In this document: in pieces, positions 23,833-36,507 of the stretch | Numbering within the stretch: position 1 is the stretch's first letter | Layout of the letters: each line of letters begins with the position of its first letter | Assembly: GCF_046630445.1 (NCBI RefSeq) | Contig: NC_092340.1 | Coordinates: 367,249,001-367,313,000, forward strand | Origin: Rutidosis leptorrhynchoides | Lineage: Eukaryota; Streptophyta; Magnoliopsida; Asterales; Asteraceae | DNA length: 64,000 bases | Direction: 5' to 3' | Translations under genes and position numbers: made by a program | The notes under the pieces: model-generated | What the model was told of the DNA's origin: nothing | What the model saw: only the letters and a program-made list of their open reading frames with translations | The model's database searches: none

Positions 23833-26217
23833 TGTAACATCCCGCGTTTTTCCGTTAAATTATTTTTAACGCCGTCTTTTTTTTTATTTTATATCCTCGG
23901 TATCTCGATTCGTATCCTCCATTAGCTACATTCTTACAATATTTTCGTTGTTGGATTATAACGTCTCCCGTACTCTCGTGTAACTTAAAATAATTCGTTT
24001 GGTTAATTCCCGCACCCGATTACAAACTAGAGGGACTAGACTTGTCAAAAGACCAAACCTTTGACTAGGTCAAAGTGGTCAAACCACCTCCTCCATTCAT
24101 TATCCTCTCCATTTTCTCTTTTTCTTTAATACTTCCCTATTTTTCTTAAATTCTCCATTACAAAGATTCATCATCCATTCATGATCTAGCAAACTTCAAT
24201 CAAAACAAAATACATATTTGGAATCCTCTCTTCATCCTCTTCAATTTGATACCAACTTCATCTCATTTGGGTAACTTTCTAAAATCACTAATTTTATGTG
24301 TTCTTGAGATTTTTGAGTTATAAAGTTGTTAATTAGTGTCTATGGCTCATTGTGATGTCGTGTATGTAATTTGTATGCTCGATTTGTTGTTTTTGGTGTA
24401 ACTAGCTTGAATATGAAAAATGCTTGCTTAATCTTGTGTTTTGGATGCTCATATGTTGTTAGATTGTTAAAGTCCATGTTTAATTGTGTTACTAGTATCA
24501 TTAGCTTCGTTTTGGTGTATAGGTTGATTAAGAAAACTTCAAGAACATGATTAGTGATTTTGTGAACTTGGATTAGGATTTGATAAGCTTTATATGAACT
24601 TTTGGTGCATCAAATGCTATGAATTCTTGTTGATAAGTGTTTGGTTGCAATGTGTGCTTGATTACCTTCAAAACGGCATATCATACATGTAAATTGGTTG
24701 CCCGAATCATGAAATGCGTTTTTAGAACTTGAAACTTTGATTATGAACGTTTAATGCGGTTTTGGGTTGTTGTAAGTGTTGAATTGCTTGATGAAATGTG
24801 TCTAGGTGTTTTCCTCGTCAAATTACCTTTCCGATGATATAAGATACATGTTCTAATTGTTTGCGGATCATAAGATGTGGTTATTTGGTTTTAGCTCGTG
24901 CATACTTGTGAAAAACAGAAAAGTGTCTGCCCAGATGGTGGCGCGGCGCGCCCCATCCCCGCGCGGCGCGCGGATTAGCCTGGCCAGATTCTGCTTCATT
25001 TGGCACATTTCACGCGAAATGTTTGACTAGCTATCGACCTCCGATTCACATGAAACTTGTTCTAATATACTTATATATGAATAATTAGCATAGAAAAATA
25101 GTCCTGGACCCGACCCGAACATGTTGTCTTTTTCGTTGACTTTGACCCGACCAAAGTTTGACTTTTTGTCAAACTTAACCAAATGATTATGCAATCTTTC
25201 TAACATGATTCTTTACTTGTATCTTGCATGAAACTTGACAATTTGATTCACATGCTTTATAATCGAGTCGTAACGAGCCAAGGACTAATTGAACATCTTT
25301 GACCGTTTGTGTTTACCGTTATTGATATAACATATATGTTTAGGTCAAGACTAGCTTTGTCTTTGCACGCGTTTACTTGTTGAAGTACTTTATTAATTCT
25401 TGCACTCAAGGTGAGATCATAGTCCCACTTTTTTTTTTCAATCACTTTTATTCTTTACATCGTGGGCTGAGAAACACATACATTTCATACTTATATACTT
25501 TTCATGCTTTTACATTGTGAACAAATACGAATACAAAGATGCATACGAGTTTGAACAAAAGTCCTCAATCCAATTATCATTAGTTCCACTTGCAGGGTGT
25601 AAGTGTAAGCGTGTAATTATGTTGTGTGGCCATACGGGTTTAACAAACCCTCATTCAGACGGTTCGCTACCGTTAGTGAATGAAATATAATTTCAACAAT
25701 GTATAGTGTAAGTTCTAACACTAAATTCAAAAATTCAGAGGGAAGATTCAGTTAAGCCTTGATAATTGGGTGCTCGTGATACAAATACTATTTTGGAATG
25801 TGAACGATTTTGGTTAAGCAATTCATAAAGAACCTTGTGGTTCAATACATTTTACTTACTAAACCTATGATTTCACCAACGTTTTCGTTGACAGATTCTT
25901 CTATGTTTTTCTCAGGTTTTGAATGCTTAAGTGATACATGCTTCCGCACTCTTTTGATACTTGCTTGGATGTCGAGTATACAAGCATATTTGGAGCATCT
26001 TTTTGGCTACTTTTAAATTGTGTCGCATAGGTTTCAATTGTACGTTTAACATTGTAATGTAACTAGCCGTCGAACTTCTTTTGTAAACTTGAAACACCCT
26101 TTTACATTGAAATGAATACGACATATTTTGGTCAAACGTTGTCTTAAAGACTTATGACCATGTAATGGGACCTACGTAGTCGACGCCGTCACTTGACGAT
26201 TTGTCGGGGTCGCTACA
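23833..26217 (+). repeat. 5' LTR of gypsy element 2 (2385 bp)
   Basis: It starts TGTAACATCCCGCG and ends GGGGTCGCTACA. It holds a palindrome pair (24940-24973), an intron-like module (donor at 25411, acceptor AG at 25914-25915) and the CAACG-TTTT-CGTTG hairpin (25877-25890). Confidence 0.93.
24940..24973 (+). repeat. Paired GC-rich palindromes, element 2 5' LTR
   Basis: GGCGCGGCGCGCC (24940-24952, centre 24946) and CCGCGCGGCGCGCGG (24959-24973, centre 24966) are odd palindromes with centres 20 bp apart. They lie about 1.1 kb into the LTR, the same place as the element-1 array. Confidence 0.92.
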
Positions 26218-26219
26218 AG

Positions 26220-26232
26220 TGGTATCAGAGCC
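26220..26232 (+). other. Primer-binding site (element 2)
   Basis: TGGTATCAGAGCC, complementary to initiator Met-tRNA, starts two bases after the 5' LTR. Confidence 0.9.
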
Positions 26233-26643
26233 TTGGTTGTAGGGATTTAGAGTTCATTTGTGTCCACCCCGAGTCATAGGGTACATAGGTGAATCTAAAC
26301 TACAACCGGCATATAGACTGAAGTAGGAATTACTTGACTATTTGTGCATTATACTCGAACTTTTCTATCATATCTAAGTCGTATTAGATCTTAATCTTAC
26401 GTTGATAAATTTTGTTGACGCGCCACCTTGACTTTATAAAGTAATGTTAAATGCACATGTGAATCAGGGTAATATAATTTCCGGGATTATATTACAGTGA
26501 TTCACATGGACGTTCCGACATTATGACATAAAGAATTTAAGGCGAGTCAAGGAAATTTTTTTTTTCTCTTTATCCTCATTCCATATCACGGTTAGTATTA
26601 TTGAGAATACTAACCAACGATATTCTTGTGTTTTGAAGGAATA

Positions 26644-27696
26644 ATGGCTCGTCGACGCGCTCCTCTCGAAACTCCCGAACAAGCCCTCCAACGTATGATA
26701 GCCACTGCCGTGGATGCGGCCATGGCCGGTCACTCCTCCAACAACAACAATAACAACAATCATCACAACAACAACAATGGAGCCGGAAATTCCAACGAAG
26801 GATGCTCCTATAAGAATTTCATGGGGTGCAAACCTCACACTTTTGATGGAACCGGGGGACCGGTTGTGCTCACCCGATGGTTTGAGCAAACGGAAGCCGT
26901 CTTTAGCATAAGCGGTTGTCGAGACCAAGACAAGGTTAGATATTCCACTCACACCTTCGCCGGTATCGCTCTCACATGGTGAAATTCGTATGTACAATCG
27001 GTGGGTATCCACGAAGCCCACGCTCTCTCTTGGGCCGACTTAAGAGGAAAGATGATCACCGAATATTTTCCTCGCGAAGAAACCCGAAGGCTCGAACAAG
27101 AGCTAAGAGCTCTGAAAGCGGTCGGGAACGACCTTAAGGCCTATAATCAACAATTCTCCGAACTTGCTTTGATGTGCCCAAATCTTGTGAACCCCGAATC
27201 TTTAAGGGTTGAACTTCACATGGATGGTCTCCCCAAGAGCATCAAACAAGGAGTAATGTCATCCAAACCCGCTAACCACCAAGAGGCTTTGAATATGGCC
27301 CGTCAATTGATTGAAACAGTAGACGAGATTGAAGTGCCGGCACCTAAAGCCGAGGATAAGTCGGGTGACAACAAAAGAAAATGGGAAGCCCCCCAATCAA
27401 GCAATTACAACAACCTCGCCAAGAAGCCCTTCATCCCCAACGGCAAGAAAGGTTATACCGGACACCTACCGTATTGTAACGAGTGCTACAAACATCATTT
27501 AGGCGAATGTGGCAAACCATTTTGCTTGAAGTGTCAAAGAAGTGGCCATGTAGCCCACAATTGTAGGAATACCGCTCCCGTCGCTCAAAAGGAGCCCAAT
27601 GCACCCAAGACGGGTGTTTGTTTTGAATGTGGCCAACCGGGTCATTTTAGGAGTGCGTGCCCAAATAAGAAAATCAACCCCAACACCCGCCGTTGA
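26644..27696 (+). pseudogene. Gag remnant of gypsy element 2
   Basis: Closely similar to the N-terminal 350 residues of element 1, starting at the same ATG. It has a shorter poly-Asn tract, an in-frame TGA at 26980-26982 where the relative has TGG (Trp), and a terminal TGA at 27694-27696. Two CCHC knuckles remain (CLKCQRSGHVAHNC and CFECGQPGHFRSAC). Apart from the early stop the frame is well kept, unlike the pol region that follows. Confidence 0.85.
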
Positions 27697-30102
27697 ACTT
27701 CCAACATCGACACCTAGGATGCCCGAGACGACGATGGACTAGTCACGGGTACGTTTCTTCACAACCAACCGTATATTTCATACTTATTCAATTCGGTTAC
27801 AGCTAGACGTTTTATAACCAAGACTTTGACTCGTACCCTTTGCACTCCACCTTTTCCCCTAGACCCTACTTAGGCAATTTAAGTGACCGATGGAAATATT
27901 GTGTGCCTATAAATTTTATCGGAGGGGATACGTTAAGAATTTCGACTTGACACCTATAGAACTAAGGAGCCCAAAACCTATTCGTTAAGGAGAAACTATT
28001 TTCCCTACAATTGTGTTTAGATGATTGCTAACTAAGTAATTTTCGGTTGGAAACCGATACCCTCTTCCTTGTATCCATGACCTCATGATTTTTGCATGAA
28101 TCCCGGGTGCGTCCTAAAACGACATCCGTTCCGGTGACGATGTCTCCTAATCCATTTTCGAACTCGCAACGTTAGTTGTAAATCTATCTTAGTACCATTC
28201 TAGGACTCCGTCCGTATTCATGAACCTCCTAAACCGCATATGCAAACTTATCTAGACAAATCCGTTATCGTATTTATTGATGATATCTTAACCTATTCAA
28301 GTGAAGAAGGAAACGAACAACTTTACCGTCTTACGCTCGAACTGTTGAGAAAAGAGCAACTCTATACCAAATTCTCCGAGTGGGAATTTTTGTTGAACAA
28401 AGTCCAATTTTCTAGACCATGATGCTAATGGTCGAGGCATTACAACCAATCTCGAAATCAAGCCACACGTAATCAGGGAACTCTCCCAACTCAGACTTAT
28501 ACTCGTAAAATCTTAGATCTCACCGGTTGTTACCAAAGATTCAATTTCAACTTTTCCTCGTGATGCTTGTTCTTTACCCTCGATAACTCATTAAGGTAGA
28601 AATCTAAACCTCTACGTGCCCGAATCTTGAACGTGATTATTCACACCAACCTTGCTAGCTTAATTCGTATAGCACCAGATGGAACTCAAATATGGAAATA
28701 ATTCTACTTGAACGCCTGAAAGGCATACTTTCTCGACTCGAAATAAAGGAAAACTGAAAATCGTTATTTAGCACGAAAAATTTGAATACTTAATATTGGA
28801 TCCGATCAATTTTCTCGTCATCACGTACCACATTACATACCTCTGTTATTTCACCGTTACCGTCTGATATTACTGGAACTTAAGAAAACCCATGATCCAA
28901 GGATACTTCACTCTTCTTTGACTTAACGTCCTTGTGTTTCGGATAATCGGTCAACTACTATTCAACCCCGAACTATAAAACTACGTGTACTATCTTGTTT
29001 CTTTTTCAAACCTCAACTTTTGACAACTAGATGCACGATATGGCAACCTCGAGATGTAAACTCACTCTACTCTAAGTTCTCATTTCACTTCTATCTTCAT
29101 CGCTCGCACCCCCGTATGAGGAAACTCCTTGTAACATTTCTCAATGGATAGAGAAACTCTTCATATTACATTAGTATTCGCCACGAGGGTGAATAGTCCT
29201 AACGAACATTTTCGAACCCTAACTAACTTGTTCAAACATATCTTACGGAATTCTTTTCCAATACAGTGTACCATTGCCAATTACCTCGGATCAAAATACT
29301 CGTATCGCTTCTAGTTTCGCAAGAGACCTTGGGAACCCGCTTAGACATATGTACCGCGTATCTTCCACAAACCGACGAACTGAACAAACGAACGAATTAC
29401 ATCATGAAAGGACATGTTTCAAACTTGTATGGTCGCTTTTAGTTGATTTCTCCCACTACGGTTACCATTCGTGTACTAACGCCGCACTTCCGAAACCCTA
29501 TAGGACCGCAAATGTCATACCCCTATTCGTTGGACCAACGCATGTGGCAAGCAAACACCGAAATCTGAACTTCATCAAGAAACAACAATTGAGATCATTC
29601 AAGTCCGAGAAGGGCTCGAGACGACCCGTAGTTGCCATAAGAGTTATACCAAACTTAGATGAAAACCTCACAAAGTCCCAGTGTGTGACCGCGTAATATT
29701 GAGAAACTACACCTTGGAAAGGTGTAATCCATTTGGGAAATCGAGGAAGGTTATATCCGCAATATTGATCCTTTTGAAACCTTGGGGCGCATTGGAACCG
29801 CTCCCTACCGTTTAGAGCTGCCGACTCAATTAAGTTTCCGTTTACCTTACATTTCGTGTAACAACTTAGAAACGTGTCCTGCGGAACAGGAATGTGCAAT
29901 CCTTCTAGATGCACCAAACATTGATGACAAACTCTCCTTCATGGGAAATCTGGTTGAAATCATGGATCGTGAACCCAAACCTCAACACTACGTAACACCC
30001 CGACTATCCGGATTCGTGGAATGTCCAAGAAAGTGCCTTCACTCCTTCGTAGAGTTACAACACTAGGTCTCGAGTAAGAGACGTCGATTATTACTTCCAA
30101 CT
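27697..30102 (+). pseudogene. Degenerate pol of gypsy element 2
   Basis: Fragments similar to element 1 survive: a reverse transcriptase piece with [13 protein letters not shown] (28240-28422), integrase-core scraps near 29270-29500, and the C-terminal region (29782-30066, GTAPYRLELPTQL). Stops, frameshifts and an overall loss of about 1 kb remove protease, most of RT and RNase H. Nothing here can be a working enzyme. Confidence 0.8.
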
Positions 30103-30139
30103 AAATTTCGGGACGAAATTTCTTTTGAGGTGTGGATAA

Positions 30140-32529
30140 TGTAACATCCCGCATTTTTCCGTTAAATTATTTTTAACGCCGTCTTTTTTATTTTATTTTA
30201 TATCCTTGGTATCTCGATTCGTATCCTCCATTAGCTACATTCTTACAATATTTTCGTTGTTGGATTATAACGTCTCCCGTACTCTCGTGTAACTTAAAAT
30301 AATTCGTTTGGTTAATTCCCGCACCCGATTACAAACTAGAGGGACTAGACTTGTCAAAAGACCAAACCTTTGACTAGGTCAAAGTGGTCAAACCACCTCC
30401 TCCATTCATTATCCTCTCCATTTTCTCTTTTTCTTTAATACTTCCCTATTTTTCTTAAATTCTCCATTACAAAGATTCATCATCCATTCATGATCTAGCA
30501 AACTTCAATCAAAACAAAATACATATTTGGAATCCTCTCTTCATCCTCTTCAATTTGATACCAACTTCATCTCATTTGGGTAACTTTCTAAAATCACTAA
30601 TTTTATGTGTTCTTGAGATTTTTGAGTTATAAAGTTGTTAATTAGTGTCTATGGCTCATTGTGATGTCGTGTATGTAATTTGTATACTCGATTTGTTGTT
30701 TTTGGTGTAACTAGCTTGAATATGAAAAATGCTTGCTTAATCTTGTGTTTTGGATGCTCATATGTTGTTAGATTGTTAAAGTCCATGTTTTAATTGTGTT
30801 ACTAGTATCATTAGCTTCGTTTTGGTGTATAGGTTGATTAAGAAAACTTCAAGAACATGATTAGTGATTTTGTGAACTTGGATTAGGATTTGATAAGCTT
30901 TATATGAACTTTTGGTGCATCAAATGCTATGAATTGTTGTTGATAAGTGTTTGGTTGCAATTTGTGCTTGATTACCTTCAAAACGGCATATCATACATGT
31001 AAATTGGTTGCCCGAATCATGAAATGCGTTTTTAGAACTTGAAACTTTGATTATGAACGTTTAATGCGGTTTTGGGTTGTTGTAAGTGTTGAATTGCTTG
31101 ATGAAATGTGTCTAGGTGTTTTCCTCGTCAAATTACCTTTCCGATGATATAAGATACATGTTCTAATTGTTTGCGGATCATAAGATGTGGTTATTTGGTT
31201 TTAGCTCGTGCATACTTGTGAAAAACAGAAAAGTGTCTGCCCAGATGGTGGCGCGGCGCGCCCCATCCCCGCGCGGCGCGCGGATTAGCCTGGCCAGATT
31301 CTGCTTCATTTGGCACATTTCACGCGAAATGTTTGACTAGCTATCGACCTCCGATTCACATGAAACTTGTTCTAATATACTTATATATGAATAATTAGCA
31401 TAGAAAAATAGTCCGGGACCCGACCCGAACATGTTGTCTTTTTCGTTGACTTTGACCAGACCAAAGTTTGACTTTTTGTCAAACTTAACCAAATGATTAT
31501 GCAATCTTTCTAACATGATTCTTTACTTGTATCTTGCATGAAACTTGACAATTTGATTCACATGCTTTATAATCGAGTCGTAACGAGCCAAGGACTAATT
31601 GAACATCTTTGACCGTTTGTGTTTACCGTTATTGATATAACATATATGTTTAGGTCAAGACTAGCTTTGTCTTTGCACGCGTTTACTTGTTGAAGTACTT
31701 TATTAATTCTTGCACTCAAGGTGAGATCATAGTCCCACTTTTTTTTTTTTCAATCACTTTTATTCTTTACATCGTGGGCTGAGAAACACATACATTTCAT
31801 ACTTATATACTTTTCATGCTTTTACATTGTGAACAAATACGAATACAAAGATGCATACGAGTTTGAACAAAAGTCCTCAATCCAATTATCATTAGTTCCA
31901 CTTGCAGGGTGTAAGTGTAAGCGTGTAATTATGTTGTGTGGCCATACGGGTTTAACAAACCCTCATTCAGACGGTTCGCTACCGTTAGTGAATGAAATAT
32001 AATTTCAACAATGTATAGTGTAAGTTCTAACACTAAATTCAAAAATTCAGAGGGAAGATTCAGTTAAGCCTTGATAATTGGGTGCTCGTGATACAAATAC
32101 TATTTTGGAATGTGAACGATTTTGGTTAAGCAATTCATAAAGAACCTTGTGGTTTAATACATTTTACTTACTAAACCTATGATTTCACCAACGTTTTCGT
32201 TGACAGATTCTTCTATGTTTTTCTCAGGTTTTGAATGCTTAAGTGATACATGCTTCCGCACTCTTTTGATACTTGCTTGGATGTCGAGTATACATGCATA
32301 TTTGGAGCATCTTTTAGGCTACTTTTAAATTGTGTCGCATAGGTTTCAATTGTACGTTTAACATTGTAATGTAACTAGCCGTCGAACTTCTTTTGTAAAC
32401 TTGAAACACCCTTTTACATTGAAATGAATGCGACATATTTTGGTCAAACGTTGTCTTAAAGACTTATGACCATGTAATGGGACCTACGTAGTCGACGCCG
32501 TCACTTGACGATTTGTCGGGGTCGCTACA
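30140..32529 (+). repeat. 3' LTR of gypsy element 2 (2390 bp)
   Basis: It is nearly identical to 23833-26217. It carries the same palindrome pair (centres 31256 and 31276) and hairpin (32189-32202). It is preceded by the AAATTTCG-GGA-CGAAATTT hairpin at 30103-30121 and followed by the GGGTG target duplication. Confidence 0.93.
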
Positions 32530-34252
32530 GGGTGGGATGATAGTGATCCAAGATTAGGTGAACATTACAATGAGGTTTTCAATAAAGTACGGAGAGGTAA
32601 ACACGCAGCTGGAGAAAGTCACCGATCAGAACAACTGAGAACTCTAATTTCTATGGTAAGTGCTGTAAAATTAAGGTGCCTAGTCATCTTTCGTTATGCA
32701 AATCTCTTTTATCTATAATAACAAAACTGAAAATGGGTCATTCTAAGTTGTTTCAACTAATCCTAGCCATTCATTAATTAATGATCACTAATCTAGACCA
32801 TCCGTTTTTCACTAATCCCTCATAATCAAGTACCTGATTTGTTTGATTAACAAAAAAACCCTTTTGTCACTAGATTAATGGATCTGCAATTGGATAATGA
32901 TTGTTTCAGCAAATCTCGCATCACCGAAAAAACCCTAGGTTTCTTCCGCAAAAACGTCGAGGATATCTTATGAAAACATGCACATCTGTAGAACACAAAC
33001 ACTAATCCATTCTACCTTCATGTAATTCAATCATCGTGATTAGTGTGCCGATAAACCGTATTAAAACATAGTCGTTGTCGATTCCTATTTATAAGGTATG
33101 TTATTTGTTAGGTGATTAATGTTTATGTTTTTATATATAAAAGTTTCTAATCACCTAATTGAATATTAGATCTTTGCTTCGTTAAGGTTATATGTTTATG
33201 GTTCATGTTTAGATCATACATGCTAAGCATCATAATATTATCTTATTATTGTTTTGTGATTCAATTTTATTACTAAATAAAGCATATCAATTGCTTCTGT
33301 CCGCAACAAAAACACAACATCCTAATCAGTTATGAAGTATTAACATTTTATTCTGTAGTCTTACACTTTATTTTGCATAGTCTTTGAATACAACGTAAGA
33401 GTTAAGCATTCGATGAATCTGACTCAATTGATTCAACTCTAAATATCATAAAATAGGCGTTCAACCTTAATTTCCTCTCCAAAAAACACACCATAATTCA
33501 TTCACGCCCTAAAATCAAATTCGATAATGAAATCTTCATTCACCTAAATCGAATTCGCATACCCTTAAATCAAAAGAAGATGTTTTTTGATTTTGATATG
33601 AATTAAACAATAATATTGATCCCAATCCATTTAAGTTGCAGATTCGGATTCGATTGTATCAAAACATGTCGAGAGTTTAAAGTTTTCTAATCAATCACCT
33701 ATAGTCGACTATTAAGTGAATGGGATCCTTTTAGTCTTCAACTTAAAGTTTAGAAACTCGGGTAATCACATTCTATTTCAATTACTTTGAATGAACTCAG
33801 TTCATATCGGATCACAAATACAATTATTTATGCTATAGTCTGCTCCAAATTCATTGTCTTTATGATGTATGTTTGTGTTTTTATGATGATTGTTAGTCTA
33901 AAGTTTGATGTAAGTCTGATATGTTCTAAATAATACTGATATTTAAATTGTTGTTCACAAAATATTTGTATGAATTTGTTTATTAAATTTTACATGTATA
34001 GTGATCATGTGACGATGAATCTACTTATTAAGATATGACTATAATTGTTAGTTAATAATCAATATCAAATAAATATGATGAATAGTTAAGACAACAAAAT
34101 TGTCAGATCTGATTAAGTTTATCAAGAGATGACTAAAATTGTTAGTTTTATGTAGTCAAATAATAGTGATTAATGAATAAGGATACTGAAAAATCATGTG
34201 TTCATAACTCGCAATATGTTATGTGATTATGTAATGAATCTGCGTTATGTAA

Positions 34253-34447
34253 ATGTTAAACACATTAAGCACACTAGCAATCATAACAGCCATCATGTCT
34301 TCAATCCAAGTTTTTACTCACAGTGGAATCAGGAAATGTAATGATGACTACAACATCAAGGTGAAAGTGCATTTTGTATGGAAGAAGTACTGGGCCAATA
34401 ATCCATCCTCCGTGTCATCTCTGAAAATGGTCCTGGTGGACCAACAG
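34253..34447 (+). pseudogene. RPA70 / DUF223-like OB-fold fragment in Helitron
   Basis: The open stretch contains YNIKVKVHFVWKKYWANN and SSLKMVLVDQQ, resembling the start of the OB-fold in plant replication protein A 70-kDa / DUF223 proteins, and ends at a plausible donor (CAG/GTATCG). Plant autonomous Helitrons often carry an RPA-like gene, so this may be an ancestral remnant rather than a captured host exon. No further RPA exons are recognised. Confidence 0.5.
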
Positions 34448-35399
34448 GTATCGAATTGCTATCTTATACATTTAAATATAAGAATGATAAAGTACATGAT
34501 GATCGATCATGTACTGTGTTAACATGAATATTTGAGATGAATCAAATACGTAGGTTTATTTTAAATAACTGGGTGTATTAGGCGATTAACGATTTCTTGA
34601 ACGTGTGTAAAAACTATCAAACGTAGGCGAAGGATGGTACTGGATACAAATATGTGAGAGATATATTGAGAGAAGAAATAAACGCTACGTACTGAGACGT
34701 ATATTAATATCCATTCAATCTCGATGGGTCATCGTTGGTGAGTGTGATAACGTTTTTAAATATGTGTTTGCATCTATGGCTATTACATCGCTTGCAGGTA
34801 AATCCTCTATTCATTTGTTTGCGAGTCTTTAATTTTTAATATACATTTACAGAGTATAGAATTAATCTGTAAATTCAGTTCAGGGACTGCTTTTTTTTTT
34901 ACACATGTTCAGTCAGGGCGTATGCGTGGATTTCGGCAACGCTAATCAAGGTCAATCTAGATTTGGAAAATTGGTTTAAGATTTTTTAAGTGCTACTGAT
35001 TTTCAGGTTGTTGTACATGTTGAGTTTACACTAGGTGGATTGGGTTGTGTATTATGTCAAGTGGTTGTCTTATTTTTATAGGGTTTCATTTGGCCGGGTC
35101 AATTCTGAGTTGAATGTGTACAGAGTATGTTATATTGAAGTGACTTTTTCTATCATTGTGTCATTTAAGTATGTTTCCTTGAGTTACTTGCAACCTATTA
35201 ATTCATACCATTTAACCTTTATAAGCTGACTTTTTAATTTTTGACCCATTTCAAATATTACATTTAGTACAGGTTATGATGGTTTTTATCAACCAGAATA
35301 TATTCAAGTCTGCACTAATTCATAAATTTGTTCGTTTTTCATTTTACAGGTTTTGATATCATTCTGCATCGGTACCTTTGGTTATATTGTAAGTTAAGT

Positions 35400-35531
35400 T
35401 CTGTCCCCTTTCACCGCATCACACTCGATATGGTGATCCGTTCTTTAGAGCATGTTTTGCAGTACGAGGAACAGAATATCAGAAAAGCCGTTCCGTTAGC
35501 TCTTGGTCTCCTATGCATTTCGAACCTTAAG
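35400..35531 (+). pseudogene. Captured exon of 26S proteasome subunit RPN1 (PSMD2)
   Basis: The translation ITLDMVIRSLEHVLQYEEQ followed by NIRKAVPLALGLLCISN matches the proteasome/cyclosome repeat region of RPN1, a scaffold of the 19S regulatory particle. It ends at a splice-donor-like AAG/GT, as an exon would. Only this exon of a roughly 890-residue protein is recognisable, and it lies about 180 bp inside the Helitron 3' end, so it is a captured fragment and not a gene. A few substitutions are present but no stop. Confidence 0.8.
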
Positions 35532-36079
35532 GTCCATGTTTTGAAACTAATTAGTAATACCTTTTGTTATATTTGATGATAGGATGTAGTGGACTGTGTG
35601 GTTGATGAAGCTTTTTTTATTGATTATACAAGGTTAGTTTATAGAGTTTCAAATTACTTCTTGATTAGTCTTATAAATAAGCCCCGCAAATTCGCGGGCA
35701 TTAAGCTAGTTGATATTATAAAAAATGAAAAAATAAAAATTTAATGATCTTGAAGACTCAAACACTCATGCTATTTGAAAGAGCACTAGTTTATAGTCTT
35801 TCTGGTTTAAGACACCTAGATAACCAATATCACTAGTTGCATTAGTTAATTTGGTAAGTTTTATAATAAAGGACGATTTTTCACTTATTTTACACTAGTT
35901 TTTGGAGATTGACTACTTTAATTATGATTAATTAACCAAAAGCGATATACATTTTAATGACTCTATTAATTGAGTCAACAATAAGCGTCGATTTATTTGT
36001 GATTTGGATGTTGCTTAGAGTCTAAATTTAACTACATGAGTGTTCAAAACCCATGGAAATTTGATTATACCATTTTCAA

Positions 36080-36283
36080 GGTGTCTCACGCTTTTTTTTA
36101 ACCAATTATTGACCGGAGGTTCATTTGAAAGCAATCTCTCTATCCATTGAACATTGAGAGGAAGGAATTTCTCTACTCTTATGGTGTTCCACTCTGGGTG
36201 GAGAAATGTCTTCTCTTTATTCTAGGATAGGCGAATGATTGTCTACATCTTACTTCTCCCATACTCCACTTATGTAGGATTAT

Positions 36284-36318
<35 letters not shown>

Positions 36319-36365
36319 GCTGTTAATGTTGTTGTTGTTGTTGTTGCTGTTGTTGTTGTTGCTGC
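36080..36365 (+). mobile_element. SINE-like element with (TTG)n tail
   Basis: The body includes ttccactctgggtggagaaa, tctacatcttact and actccacttatgtaggatt, then an imperfect (GTT)n tail to about 36365. It shares about 70 bp plus tail type with the inverse copy at 23425-23545. The left boundary is uncertain. Confidence 0.5.
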
Positions 36366-36507
36366 TGTTACTGCCTGTTGTTATTGTTGTTGTCGTTGTC
36401 ATCGTCATCATCGCCGTCGTCACTGCCGCTGGTGCTGCTGTTATTGCTGCTGCTTTTGTATATACATTTTCTTTTGGTTCACGATTTCTTCCTTTTCATG
36501 CTCAAGG

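Larger units (their letters stand above)
23833..32529 (+). mobile_element. Defective Ty3/gypsy element 2 with intact young LTRs
   Basis: A full-length insertion: TSD GGGTG at 23828-23832 and 32530-32534, LTRs at 23833-26217 and 30140-32529, initiator-Met PBS at 26220-26232. The interior (about 3.9 kb) is shorter than element 1's (about 4.9 kb), with a stop-broken gag and a mostly deleted, degenerate pol. By eye the LTRs differ at only about eleven substitutions plus a few length changes in T runs (about 0.5%). The insertion is thus much younger than the decay of its interior, so its proteins were probably supplied in trans. Confidence 0.93.
23799..32655 (+). pseudogene. RIN4/NOI-domain gene, exon split by gypsy element 2
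   Basis: Removing element 2 and one copy of its GGGTG duplication joins 23799-23832 to 32535-32655 in frame. The product reads VIPKFGGWDDSDPRLGEH, then YNEVFNKVRRGK and a polar tail. PKFGxW is the core of the NOI/AvrRpt2-cleavage domain of RIN4-family proteins, membrane-anchored regulators of plant immunity. The junction lies inside PKFGGW. The exon starts after a plausible acceptor (ccgacag at 23798) and ends ATG/GTAAGT at 32655. The first exon is not identified; a possible C-terminal exon is at 36508. The gene now carries 8.7 kb of retroelement within one exon, so normal expression is unlikely. Family call from the motif is good; completeness of the original gene is uncertain. Confidence 0.72.
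32712..35709 (+). mobile_element. Non-autonomous Helitron with captured gene fragments
   Basis: It begins TCTATAATAACAAAAC directly after an A and ends CTAG directly before a T, the A^T insertion site of Helitrons. A terminal hairpin (CCCGC-AAATTC-GCGGG, 35683-35698) lies 7 bases before CTAG. It has no inverted repeats or target duplication, as expected. It sits 57 bp after the splice donor of the NOI-type exon. Inside are an RPA-like fragment (34253-34447) and an exon of RPN1 (35400-35531). No Rep/helicase is seen. Confidence 0.8.

Noticed and set aside
29274-30066. New genes in the decayed pol of element 2
   Set aside because: The open frames overlap in both directions and the recognisable pieces match integrase and chromodomain regions of element 1.
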